Below are positions 52,840 through 64,000 of a stretch of DNA of 64,000 nt, one piece after another. The stretch comes from Azolla caroliniana (taxonomy: Eukaryota > Polypodiophyta): NCBI GenBank assembly GCA_043228905.1, contig JBHGNT010000006.1, positions 21,328,001 through 21,392,000 of the forward strand. Reading direction: 5' to 3'. The position numbers and the translations under genes are program-made. A model generated the notes under the pieces. That model did no database searches. It was not told the DNA's origin and saw only the letters and a list, made by a program, of their open reading frames with translations. The stretch's first letter is position 1. Each line of letters opens with the position of its first letter.

Positions 52840-54318
52840 CGGCGATTTGAGAGGAAGGTCAACTCATATGCTAACTGAAGATTTAAAGCCGTTATGGCTT
52901 AAAGCAAGCGCCGAGGGTGTGGTACCCGAAGTTTGACTCCTATATCCGGTAGCTTGGATACAACCAGTCTGACTCCAACCCATGCATGTACATTCAGCAA
53001 TTAGCCGACAAGTCCCGGATCTACCTAATCCTTTACATCGATGACATGCTTATCGCAAGAAGCGATCAACCCGATATCAGGAAGCTAAAACAAAAAATTC
53101 ACAACAAATTCTTGATGAAGGAACTGAGAGAAGCCCGACACATCTTAGGCATGACGATATAGCAAGACGAGACGAAGAAGATCCTACAACTCTCCCAATT
53201 CAACTATATCCGTAAGGTGCTAAAGAGATTCAACATAGACAAATGGAAGTCGGCACCGACTCCACGCCCAAAATCGATCTGACCATCAAACATGGAATCT
53301 CCCTCTTCAGATGTAGAGAAAGAGATCATGAGCAAGATACCCTACGCATCAGTCGTAGGAAGTCTCATGTGTCCGATGGTGGCCACCTGCATATGTCATT
53401 GGTGCCACTAGCCGCCACATGTCCAATCCCGGAAAGAAACACTAGGAAGCAGTGAAGCCCATATTTTGTTGGATTCATGGAATTGAAAATATGCAATTAA
53501 CATTCAGATCGGACAATCTGACCGAAGTCAAAGGCTTCACCAACTCTGATTATGCCAACAACCCTAACAAATGGACGCCGACTTTAGGCTATGTCTTCAT
53601 CTATGGAGGCGGAGCAATTTCATGGAGGTCAAAAATCCAAGAATGTACGACACTCTCCACAATAGAGGCCAAGTACATCATTGCATCAGAAGCAACAAAA
53701 GAAGCAATTTGGCTACAATGACTATCGGTCAATTTTTTAGCCAAGGGCCGAATCGACCATCATGCTCTGACTCTGTATTGTGACGCACATAGCACAATCC
53801 ACCTCATTTGGAATCCTATCTATCACGCAAAGACGAAACATATTGAGGTGAGATATCACCATATTTGGGAGCTCATCATTGACAAAAAGCTCGAACTTCG
53901 GAAAGTAGATATAGAGGTGAACATTGGATTGCCTGATAGAGACACTCCAAAATCACCGCTTCAGAACACTGATGGGATAGATGGGACTACAACAACAAGC
54001 TGAGGAAATTTGGAAAGCCGAATCAGAGGAGAAGAACCGAAGGTCGAAAGAGCCGAAACGACCGAATAATCTGAAGAACCAGAATCGAGCACCGGGTCGA
54101 AGAGAGTCGAAGACCTAAAAGCCGAAAAGCCAAATGGCCTAAAGAGCTGAAGGACCAAAGGAGCCAACCGAGCCAACTCAACCAACCCCGAGTCGGAAAT
54201 TAGCCGAATAACTTCTAAATTATAGCTCTAATTTAAATTGTAATTGTAATTTAAGTTCACGGGGGAGATAACCCCAACTCAATGTAAACAATTAGAGTAG
54301 TCCTTTTATGGGGGAGTT
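52840..54318 (+). pseudogene. Copia H: RT palm to RNase H and tail
   Basis: Encodes FDSYI, IYLILYIDDMLIARSDQPDI (IDD in place of the usual VDD), LREARHILGMTI (stop), KILQLSQFNYIRKVLKRFNI and IPYASVVGSLMC. RNase H follows (GFTNSDYANNPNKW, ISWRSKIQECTTLSTIEAKY, YCDAHSTIHLIWNPIYHAKT, HIEVRYHHIWELI). After RNase H about 350 bp encode charged, stop-broken sequence before the LTR. The left junction with the LINE lies at about 52800-52840. Confidence 0.8.
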
Positions 54319-54584
54319 TGTCGGGCTAAAAGTCCCACTCTACCCATTGTACTCTTAGTTTCAATATGTCCTCAATCTTAGGGCTTAGTTACCCTAACTA
54401 TAAATATGAGGAACTATATCTTGTAAAAATGAAGTTCCTGGGATTAGTAATGTTACAGTCTTGTTGAGCCATAACTATGTGAAGTTCTGTCTATCTCTCT
54501 TTCTCTCTCTATGCATACCTTCCTGATTGAACACTACACCATTCTATCTCTCTGTTGATTCATGCTTGCTTGGTCCTACTAACA
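54319..54584 (+). repeat. 3' LTR of copia H
   Basis: Starts TGTCGGGC after the polypurine tract ATGGGGGAGTT and ends near CTACTAACA. TATAAATA lies at about 54400. No matching 5' LTR is in the window. Confidence 0.7.
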
Positions 54585-55624
54585 ACAAGATCCTCATACA
54601 CTTCCCAATAAGTTGACCAACCTCACACAGTGTCAACTAAGACAATTTACACATATTTTCATCAGGAAGAGATTTGTGGTGACATACCCATAAGAACACT
54701 TTTATATTTTCGGCAATCTTTGTGGCCCATAATTGTTTCCAATATAGTTTCAACAAATCGGCATCCATTTCTTCCCTGGTCCAATTGCCATAAAGGTTTC
54801 TCTTCTTGTCATTGATCTAGGACCCATGTCCTATTTTCTAGGTATTGAAGGATAAATAAATAAAACCCAAGGCACAAGCTCCCTATCTTCATCCAAATAT
54901 ATAGACACCTTTCTAGAACTTTTCGACATCATATAATGTATGCCCTTATCAATCCAACTATCACCATTTGTATTTTATTCTTACAATATGTTTCTAGAAC
55001 CACAATAGAATCACTTGAAATGGAGGATGTACCATGTAAGAAAATGATTGAATGTATTTAGTATCTAGGTAACTCAAAAGGATGGAAAATATATTTTAGT
55101 ATCGTTTTGTTATTATGATTCATGATTAACCCTAGACCAAAACATTGGCATGCTCTAAAACTTGTTTTTAGATAGCTTGAGCACAACAAATATTGTCATG
55201 TCACCTATGCATTCACACAACTAGACTCATACATTGTTGCATTAACTGATTGCACTAATCCCAAATCCAAACTTAATTTCTCGTCTAATTCGGACTCATC
55301 TATTCTAATTGTGATTGAGGACCATCAAAATATCATCTTGTATGTGATCATTCTTGAGAAGGAAGGTTATCACTCTGCAATTAATCCTCTTGATATGAAA
55401 ATAATTCACACACACGTCCACTCATCCTTTTGGATGGAAATTTGAGTATGATACTCACATTGTCCTACTCATTGAACAAGTGGTCATATTTCTCACGACT
55501 TACCTTATACGTTGAGGGTGTGATAATTAGTAAGTGATATTCATCCTCCGCTAGGTTTTCATTGCATACCTTCCATATCTTCATGTTTGTGTGAGGAGGC
55601 CATGATGCTACCTAAACAACAAAC
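54585..55624. other. AT-rich intergenic DNA
   Basis: No supported coding region, RNA or clear repeat. Confidence 0.6.
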
Positions 55625-56201
55625 TTGTATGACTAAGTTTGAAGAAGTCTACCGGATAGCAAGTCAAATGCAAGGACAAGAAGCCAAAACCAAACCAAAA
55701 CAGAAAATGACACAAATCGTGAGACATGATATTAACGTGGAAAACCTGGAATGGGAAAAACCATGGGAGTGAACGAACTCCGAACTATATCATTATATAC
55801 TAAGGTATACAATAAGAAACTCTAAGGCAATGACCTTGAGTTCTTCTTCGTCAGGCCGACAGTTGTAGAGGAGTCACTCACACACTCTCACTCTCTTACT
55901 TTCACTTAGTTACAGAGGCCACAACCAACAACAACTATGCATACAATGATCATCAATCATCTCTAACTACTTGCCCTAAGTATATTTATACTCATATACA
56001 CAATATGAGCTATTTACAAATATAGCCCACTAAGGGCACATTGAGGCTATTTACAATTATATCCCCGAGTTGGCTTCAAGCAATTCAGCTATTAGCCAAA
56101 TCGATTATTATCTGATTTTTCGGCCTCAACTGAGTTACCGATCGACTCTAGCCGATCCGGCTAGTGCTCTTCCCATCCGGACGGACCTGTTTTTCCAACT
56201 G
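55625..56201 (-). repeat. Solo LTR Q, related to copia A, B and P LTRs
   Basis: On the minus strand it begins AGTTGGAAAAACAGGTCC, close to the P LTR start, and ends with sequence like the inner end of the A LTR (AACGTGGAAAACC on the plus strand at about 55733). A TATA box lies at about 55983-55990 (minus). No internal region adjoins it. The left end is approximate and no exact target duplication was found. Confidence 0.65.
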
Positions 56202-57448
56202 TAAGATGTAATCTATCCTCAATGATCACACAAGATGACTGTGGACATTAGATACATATGTATCATTGAAGCATCACTTCGTTATAAACCTAATTTAAAA
56301 TAACTAGTTCACACCATCATTCTCAATGTGGACAATCTTCCTAACAAACCTAGTTCAATGTCACTAGCATATAACTTCTTACTAGAAGATATGACTACTC
56401 AACTTTAGATAATTGGAAGCTAAATGATATAGAGTTTTGATTACTCCCTTAGGGAAAAGGATTGAAAATTACTTTCTATAATGGAAATAATAAAAGCAAA
56501 TTATGAATATTCAAAATCGTTATTTATTTTTGAATGTAAATAATTATTTAATATGGGAAAGAAAAGTTGTGCCTTTGATGAGACATTATTAGAACACTAT
56601 TTCTTTACACCCTTGAATGTGGAGGCAGCAAGCACAAACAATATAGATAATTTTGCTTTTGATTTATTTCAATATATGATTCATAACTTACATAATAACA
56701 ATGAAATAAATATTACATCACTAAGACATCTATAGTTGTGATAGCACCGCTAGTAAAGAGAGGTATTGCATTTCCCAAGGCATGCAATTGCACATGATCG
56801 CATATCCCTATTTATGGATACGAAATAAATGTGTGTTTGTCCCATGTCTTTCTTGTGTATGTTACGCATATTTTAGATCAAAACTAAAATGTGTTTTTGT
56901 TAAAGACATCTGTAAGTTGACACTTTCCACAATAACTATAAAATGATGCATTGTAAACACAAAGATTTTTGTGATTTTGGCCAAATAGAATATGCATCGT
57001 ATTTCCTTGTTTGATATCATTAACAACATTCATAACCTCTTCATAAGATGATCTCCACACAAATGCTATGACCATCACAATTGTTATCTCCTATTAAATT
57101 TGTTGCAATCTCAAGAACTTCATAAAAATTACTTCTATGCATATATGAGGAGCTCAAGGCTAGTTCATTACAATGGTAGAGGAGACCGGTTCTATTTTGT
57201 TGCGTCTCTCAATGCTACATCTAACATAAATGCAAGAAAGAACTACAAGGTGAGGGTGAGGACACTTCGATGAGGGAGTTTTAATGTGGATGTGTCATAT
57301 AAGTTGTTTGAGGAAAAACATTGTTTTACTAATTGTCCAAGTGTCCTAAATTTCATGCACAAAAAAGAAATATTGGAACATTAAGAAAACTCTATTGAAA
57401 AATTGCTTACGAAATATGTGAGATTTTGTTCTCTTCACAATTGTTGAT
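56202..57448. other. AT-rich intergenic DNA
   Basis: Only short frames without recognisable motifs, for example 56553-56735. No repeat stands out. Confidence 0.6.
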
Positions 57449-57580
57449 TGTTTTACAAATACAATGAGACTCAAAGTGTTGGTGTTTCCAACTCGTCAAA
57501 GTGTTGATTGTAGTACAGTTTGGAATACCTTTGACGAGTTGGAAACACCAACCTTGTCTCATTGTAGCATTTAAAAAACA
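57449..57580. repeat. Long foldback (inverted repeat)
   Basis: A perfect 24-bp arm pair (57478-57501 and 57529-57552) surrounds a 27-base loop. Further out, TACAATGAGAC (57460-57470) pairs with GTCTCATTGTA (57556-57566), and TGTTTTACAAAT pairs loosely with 57567-57580. The transcript would fold into a hairpin of about 130 bases. It could be a small MITE or a young microRNA-type locus; neither is shown. Confidence 0.85.
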
Positions 57581-58880
57581 TTACAAAAATTAAGCTACAA
57601 CATATGTGTATAGGAAAATCAAAATGTATTCTTTTGTTTATTCCTCAAAAAACAATTGTTTGGTGAAATTAGCTCCTAATCATATCAAAATTAACCTTTA
57701 GGAAAATACTTAAGATTCTAACTAGAACCAAGACTAGCAAATTAAGCATCTATTAGGAAATGTCAAGATTCTATTAGCTAGAAGTGCCCTAGGTAGCATA
57801 TGAAGATCCGAATTCAACTTATAAGTTCATGGGCACAATTACTCTTTCGAATTGGAGAGGATTTCGGATTGAGTGCGTTTTCATATCCACTTGCCGATGA
57901 ATGCATTTAGCGAATTGTGGTACGATCATGCGCATCATCTTGATCTCACATGAATCATCGATGTGAATAGGAATCTGGATTCCATGGGCAAGATACCATA
58001 CATATATGTAATTTTCTAGAACAATCAAGCTTAGTTCTCTAGTTCCTAATACATAGAGGCCTATTTTGGTCAATATCCCATAATAATCAGTTTAACTAAG
58101 TTTTATTCAGTTTTGTTGATCCAGTTATTAATCCTCCTTTACTTATCCTTTTGTTATTTATTTTGTTCTGGTTTTACTTTCATTGGCGCTTAGATTCAAA
58201 GTTTGAAACAGAGGAGCAAAAAAGAAGCCCTATTCATAGTTAATCAATCACTGTTGATTTCCTCCGATTCTGATGACTTTATGCAAATAACCAGAAGGTG
58301 TTAAATTTCAGTAAAATTATCCCCCAAAATGAAAACAAATTGGAGAGCCAAAACGGCTCAAAAAAGAAATTCTTTGTATCCTTAAACCGATCGCCCACAA
58401 AACCCAAATTTGCAGGATTTGTTTGTCACGGTGAGGGGTTTTCTAGATTGCCTTTTTGCTCTGTTAAATTATCCATAATTAATTTACTAAATTTGCATAC
58501 ATAATCACGGATTAATTCAAACAGCTCGGAAATCAATGATGAATAAATGAATCAGTGAGTAATTAATGGGTAATTACTGAAATCCTTTAATTTAATGTGA
58601 TCTCAAGACATTTGGGTCAGCAAAAGAAGAGAGCAAAACACAGCCCTGATGATTTAGTTATTAGATATTAATATTCAGGTATAGCAGAAATCATTATTTA
58701 GGTTTGATCAAATAGGAATTGTCATATTGAGCAGAAATAATTGATCCTTAATAGATCCTTGTTAATGAAATTGATGTATAATTGATTGAATTAAATTAAG
58801 AAACTAGAAGCTTATAGATCATATGAAAATCAAGGCTGTGCTCTCTCTCTTCTGCAGCTGAATCAAGTATAGTTTTGTTT
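57581..58880. other. AT-rich intergenic DNA
   Basis: No supported gene. Short frames only. Confidence 0.6.
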
Positions 58881-58901
58881 GGGGGAGGGAGGGAGGGAGG
58901 G
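58881..58901 (+). other. G-run motif, possible quadruplex
   Basis: Five runs of three or more G separated by single A bases. This fits the usual pattern for an intramolecular G-quadruplex with one-base loops, in otherwise AT-rich DNA. Confidence 0.7.
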
Positions 58902-59040
58902 ATTGATGTACAGAAAATATACAAATGATGTGTCAGAAAAATCTGATAGATTCAACCTTAATTATTCATTAGTATGATTAATCTAATATAAATATGAAAT
59001 TGTGTCTATACATGACAATTTCTATATGTATTTTACATAC

Positions 59041-59071
<31 letters not shown>

Positions 59072-59072
59072 G
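59041..59072. repeat. AT/GT microsatellite
   Basis: (AT)5 followed by about 11 GT units. Confidence 0.95.
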
Positions 59073-59730
59073 GCTTGTGTGGTTTTCTAGAACATTTGAA
59101 TAAAGGGGTACAAAAGGAAAGAAGAAGAAAACAAAATACTCCTAGCACAAACTTTTTCATATTTCCAAAAAATACCCCTGAGATTTAAACCCTTCATAGC
59201 CATCCTCTAGTACCCTAATTTCGTCGTTACTAGGTCACACACAATATATGTATGTTGTTATGTCGCAGGACTCGAATGCGTATAGTCCATGAGAGATGCA
59301 TAGAAACTTACCGAACATGTATACATATACATACATATATATATATATGATATATATCTCGGCATTTATCAATTTTGTACCATACACACACCAATGGCTC
59401 CGCCTGCCCCCTTCGACATTGTTCTGTAAATTATATCATCCTAAACAAAAACAACCCCAGTCAAACTTCTCCTCATTTCATTGAGAGAAATCTCGTACTC
59501 TACCCTTAGTAGCCGTGTCATATTCATCGTATTATATACTCGTTTTCAATGTTTGCTCTATGTTTTAGATATTTTGACCGGGCTCATGAGATAAGACGGT
59601 GAAACACGTTGTTGTTGACATGGCACATATGATTGGCTTCCCAAGTACACAAAATGGACACGTATATAATGGCCTCAACCTCATCACTAATAAAAATATG
59701 AAAATGTTAAAGATATTGTACAAGATGCAT

Positions 59731-60010
59731 AGGGCTCGAGAAATTACTCGCTATGAGTACTTACTTGTTCCACACATACAGCCAAGAGTTTATGGTTCCC
59801 AATGCCACCTTTCAATATTCTTACCTATGGACAACAAACTTTGGTTATTATGGTGATGAAAAATGTACAAGAAGGATAGGGCTTGGGCAATTGGTTGCTT
59901 TGAGTACTCACTTGTTCCACACATACAACCAAGAGTTTATGGTTCCCAATGCCACATTTTAATATTCTTACCTATTGACAACAAAGGTTATCATGATGAA
60001 AAATACGAGG
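59731..60010 (+). repeat. Tandem duplication of 147 bp
   Basis: Two units (from 59731 and 59878) share TTGTTCCACACATACA, CCAAGAGTTTATGGTTCCCA and AATATTCTTACCTAT. The frame at 59599-59856 spans the first unit (EYLLVPHIQPRVYGSQCHLS), and 59863-60060 spans the second with nearly the same peptide. No family is recognised; it may be a gene remnant. Confidence 0.8.
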
Positions 60011-60060
60011 TGTTACACATCCATGACTTGCCCCCTGCTACTAAAAATGAATACAGTTAA

Positions 60061-62783
60061 AAGCAAATTTCTCTGAGATCCATAATGTCCTATTTTAAGG
60101 AGGATTTGATTATGAAGGATGGCAACATAATGCCTTGGTGTATCAAGAGATGAACGTAGAATACCTATGGAAAAATAATATAATTAATGTACTCTAATAA
60201 TCTATTAGCCCTTCAATATGTTCACGAATAGCCAAGGCTTTTTTATCTCTTGTTTTCCTATTCAGAATGGTTACTATCATTAAGAAGATTATGATCTAGT
60301 GTTACCTTGCCTTGAATGTTTGAGAATCTAAACATATTCTTGCCCTTAAGCTCATTTTTAATTCATAATATCGTGTTTTCATGTTCTTTGTTTCTTAGTG
60401 CCCTTCATTTTTAATTGACAATATATTATCTTGATTCTTATGTAAGATAATATGACCATGGTATGAAATTAATTGTTACCTATCTTGACCTCGTCATAAT
60501 GTTCTACTTGATATGTATTATAGGGCTTATGTTCATGACTATGTTTTATATCAATGCCTTCATTGTCCCAATTTGTTGAGTTATCATCCATATTTCATCA
60601 TTTGCTTTGCAACATTAAAAATCGTTCCATGGATATAATTTTAGATATGTAGTACTTATACTTAAGATTCATTATTACAAATGTTGTCTTATGGATTGGT
60701 GCATTCCAATCAATTATAAACTTTGACATTATCATCAAGTTTCACTTTGCATATATAAAAATTACATCCTCACACATTCCACCTTTCACGTTTTTGCATT
60801 GTTAATTTTAGTTCAGACAAATATTCCATGAAGTTTTCATCAGTGTATGAAGAGGGGATTAAGATACTTTGACAAGTTCTAATGTTGAAAAGTTTCCACC
60901 TTCCTCATACTAAGAGCCTAGAATGCAAGATTATTTTCTAGAGAGTATCCAATTGTATTGATCATAACCCATTAGTACAAAAGTAAAGGTAATCATAGAC
61001 TCTTGAACAATAAATGTATATAATATGCATCTTAAGCATACTTGTGTATGGACGGAGGCACTGACCATACTGGAACTCTTAACCCACATGGGGCCTTAGT
61101 TATACTAGCTTTTAGTAGGTCACAAGGACGCATTGAACCTACTCACAACTACCTTCCCTACTCACAACATACTAGATTATACATCGACTCCTAAACCCCA
61201 TTAAATTTTTCCTAGTGTGGTACCCCTTGCCCACTAGACATTAAATAACTCTCCATACTACTATAATTTTCTCTATCGTTGTCCTTACCTTTTATATGTT
61301 TATATCTATTTATTGCCTTCGATGTAAAGACGTTTATTTTTAAGCCATTGATTTTATGCAAGTATATGCAACACACGTTTCAAAAAAATATCTTGCACAT
61401 GAAGCTACGTTCAGTTAAAGGTTTTCAATAGAACATTGTACTGATACAAAAAAGTGAGACAAATGCTTGAAAGAGGACCATTCAAAACCAAAACCATCAC
61501 ATGATGAATATCCATAAGAGTACCATGCTATGTTAATATGTCCACATGTGATAAACATTAGCCTCATTTACCTTTCACCTACTTAGATACAATGAATGAA
61601 AATAATGGAGCATAATTTAGGAACCTCATGTTAAATATATCCATGGTGCAATATCCTTCACCTAAAATGCTTAAAATGCAATGTATAGTAATAATATGAG
61701 AGATTCAAGTATGGAAATGGTAATTAATTTCACGTATGCATGTTGACTATGAATTCCTTACATATGGCTTACATAAGGCTTTAGGGATTGATAATGAATA
61801 ACAAGACTACTACATATTATTTGTGATTGTATGCTTGCGCTACCAAGTGTCCTTCTATACACTTCAATAACATATTTATGCATGTTTTGTAGAAAAATTG
61901 TGATTATAGAGCATGATACTTGTGTAGGATAATGACATCTTCAATCTTCAAATAGTTTTTTGTTTGTTTAACGGACAATGTAGATTGCTAATTTATTTCA
62001 AGGAGCATGTACATTGTAAGATTGTCTACATCCTCATCTATAGTGCTTATGTTTTAATGAGGGTATTCACATTCGTTTCCCTTGTTGTTTTAATGTGTTT
62101 ACAATCATGCGGACAAAACGTTTCCAACATATCCATAATTAGATTTCTTTTTGACATAGTGTTAGATGATAATGACATTTTACAACTTCCAAACCAATAA
62201 AATATTGCTATTCTCCTAGATATTTCATCGTAAAATCACATGCAAATTCCTTATCATCCGTACACAAACATAGACACATTTATTATACTTTCCGTAAAAC
62301 TTCTATTTTGTACGTGCTTCATTAGCCTACCATACCATGTACATGATGCTTTTCTTTACCTTACAATACGAGATCATTACTACATATATATCCTTGCGGT
62401 TGTACCATGTATACAATTTCATTTAAACTACCATTAAGAAAACATTTTTGACATCACTTTGATAGTTTTCGAAATTTGAATAACAAAAAGTAATATTACT
62501 GATCTCGAGCTCCATAGCAGGTGAGGTGCACAAGTACTTTAACAATTTGCTTATCACATGGAATGGGGATAAATGGACTGTGATGTGGATGAATGCTAGA
62601 ATGATATGTGGGAAATTCAATGATTCATGCATTAAAATGTAGCTGCTACTATGCATAAAAGAGAGGGTGTTGGACTTCCACAAGGAGGAACTGGAGGATG
62701 CTATGAGGCAGGATGTAGTGTTGGGATGGGAGAGGATCAATAATGAAGGTTGGGCGTGGACTCAAGGGGAGGGTCTATGCCCT
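60061..62783. other. AT-rich intergenic DNA
   Basis: No supported gene. The 100-codon frame at 62667-62969 begins outside and runs into the P LTR, so it is not accepted. Confidence 0.6.
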
Positions 62784-63360
62784 TGTTGGGAAATCGGTCC
62801 CTCCGAATGGGATCCGGTTATGAATGAAGAGGACCTGACGAGAACCGGAAGAGATCCGGAAACCAGATCGGGTGGACCCGCTGAGAACCAGAAGAGAAGA
62901 CATATTTGTACATATGTTTTGAGTAAGCCTATTGAGGCTATATTTGTACATAGCCCTAAGTTCATATAAGTATAAATATGACTTAGGGCAATCACTTAGT
63001 GTGTGGTTGTCATATTGTTGTATGTATAACTATTGTATAGAGCGAGTGACAATGAGAGATAGAGAGAGTGTGAGATACAGAACGACTTTTGTTGTAACCA
63101 CTGCTTGGCGAAGAAACAGAGCTTGAGGTCGTTGCCTCCAAGTCTCTAATTGTACTCTTTCTTCATAGTGTTAGTTCGGAGTCTGTGGGATCTCGTGGTT
63201 TTTCCCTATTAGGGTTTTCCATGTAAACATCTTGTGTACTCTCTATCGTTGTGTGTGTGTACGTGTGTTCACCCTCTATTTCCCATTTCTATGTTTCATT
63301 CTCATTGAAATGATTCATTACTCGGTTGTGGCCTAGTAGTATTCCATGCTTTTCTTTTCA
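62784..63360 (+). repeat. 5' LTR of copia P
   Basis: 577 bp from TGTTGGGAAATCGG to CTTTTCA, with TATAAATA at 62971-62978. It is related to the B LTRs but without the expanded minisatellite. Confidence 0.85.
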
Positions 63361-63363
63361 ATC

Positions 63364-63375
63364 TGGTATCAGAGC
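63364..63375 (+). promoter_or_regulatory. Primer-binding site of copia P
   Basis: TGGTATCAGAGC, the exact plant copia complement to the initiator methionine tRNA 3' end, three bases after the LTR. Confidence 0.9.
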
Positions 63376-63389
63376 GAACAACAAAGGAA

Positions 63390-64000
63390 ATGGAAGAATC
63401 GTTCGGCGGCATGTTCAAGCTCACCGACTCCAACTACTCAGTGTGGAAGTCGAAGATGAGGGATATGTTGGTGGTTAAAGATCTTTGGATGCCGGTTCAG
63501 TTCGGGGACAAGAGATCGAATAAGATTGACGCCACAGTGTGGGAGGTGATGTACATGAAGACGACGACATACATCCGGTGCTTCATTGACATGATCCTGT
63601 ACAACAACTTCAATGAAGAGAGCAAGGCTCATGAACTCTGGGAGAAGATAGGCATCATGTTCCAGAACAAGAATGATGTTAATCGGGTTTTGGTATTCCG
63701 GAAGCTAGTGAGGCTCCGGTACCAGGACGACTCTAGTATGGCGGAGCACATGAATGCCTTCCAAAGACTGATACACGAGGCAACCTCGTTGGAAGTACCT
63801 CTCACCGATGAGGTACTCACATTACTCCTGCTCGGTTCCCTCCCGGATAGTTGGGAGATGCTAGTTGTCATGTTGGGCAATGCCGGGCCGGAAGGAAAGT
63901 AGTTGTCCCTAGCAAGGATAAAATCAAGCTTGCTAGATAAAGAAGCTTGCCGGAAGGACCGAGAGTCCGGAACTGATCCGAAGGCCTTAGTCACGGAAGA
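63390..64000 (+). pseudogene. Copia P gag, partial
   Basis: Starts ATG at 63390 (MEESFGGMFKLTDSNYSVWK) and is open for 170 codons through a copia gag capsid: DMLVVKDLWMPVQFGDKR, DATVWEVMYMKTTTYIRCFI, YNNFNEESKAHELWEKIG, VRLRYQDDSSMAEHMNAFQR and LLLGSLPDSWEMLVVMLGNA. A TAG follows PEGK at 63900, then the frame goes on (LSLARIKSSLLDKEACRKDR). It is the best-kept gag in the window; the single stop may be one mutation. Whether the rest is intact lies outside the window. Confidence 0.85.

Noticed and set aside
62667-62969. A 100-codon plus-strand frame as a host gene
   Set aside because: It runs from unannotated DNA straight into the P LTR across the insertion border, so it cannot be a native gene in this form.

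Overview
The window is nuclear DNA from a land plant, most likely a flowering plant with a large, repeat-rich genome. Evidence: LTR retrotransposons of the plant Ty1/copia and Ty3/gypsy types with initiator-Met-tRNA primer sites, an L1-type plant LINE, AAACCCTA telomere-type motifs, and one intact intronless plant U-box/ARM E3 ubiquitin ligase gene. The species cannot be named from sequence alone. Apart from the U-box gene I found no host gene I would defend; almost all other long reading frames are parts of dead transposons or their shadows.

Layout. 1-1708: 3' end and LTR of a plus-strand gypsy (I), apparently sitting in the protease of a second plus-strand gypsy (J; 1709-11748 in pieces). 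J is interrupted by a minus-strand copia (A, 2331-7983, target duplication GATCG) and a minus-strand copia 3' fragment (C', 8397-9461), and carries an 816-bp tandem duplication. A itself contains a gypsy solo LTR (K, 5916-6369, target duplication GCCGT). 11749-22282: minus-strand copia C, split by plus-strand copia B (13018-17983, target duplication TCTTG) and by a gypsy LTR plus unassigned DNA (M, 20016-21597). 22275-23082: 3' end of plus-strand copia D. 24020-24650: LINE remnant.

23083-31989 is mostly AT-rich, transposon-poor DNA holding the one intact gene (28647-30170), with a tandem-repeat block and a TATA box upstream. 31990-43900 is again nested retrotransposons: gypsy G (minus), gypsy F (plus, with a 1.37-kb solo LTR L inside) and copia E (plus). 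43901-47745 is mixed repeats with another gypsy-type LTR (O). 47746-52800 is a decayed L1-type LINE, followed by a copia 3' fragment (H, to 54584).

54585-62783 is AT-rich intergenic DNA with a copia solo LTR (Q), a long perfect foldback, a G-run motif and small duplications. 62784-64000 is the 5' end (LTR, primer site, gag) of another plus-strand copia (P), related to B, running off the window.

The mobile elements do not form a working set: each visible pol has stops, frameshifts, deletions or missing catalytic residues. Their value is as a record of nested insertion, LTR-LTR recombination and local duplication. No wholly new system can be claimed. The observations most worth checking are the lysine/glutamate-rich tail beyond RNase H in the C family, the gypsy LTR family with fixed ends but changing interiors and telomere-type motifs, the coding-frame tandem repeat upstream of the U-box gene, and the perfect foldback at 57449-57580.
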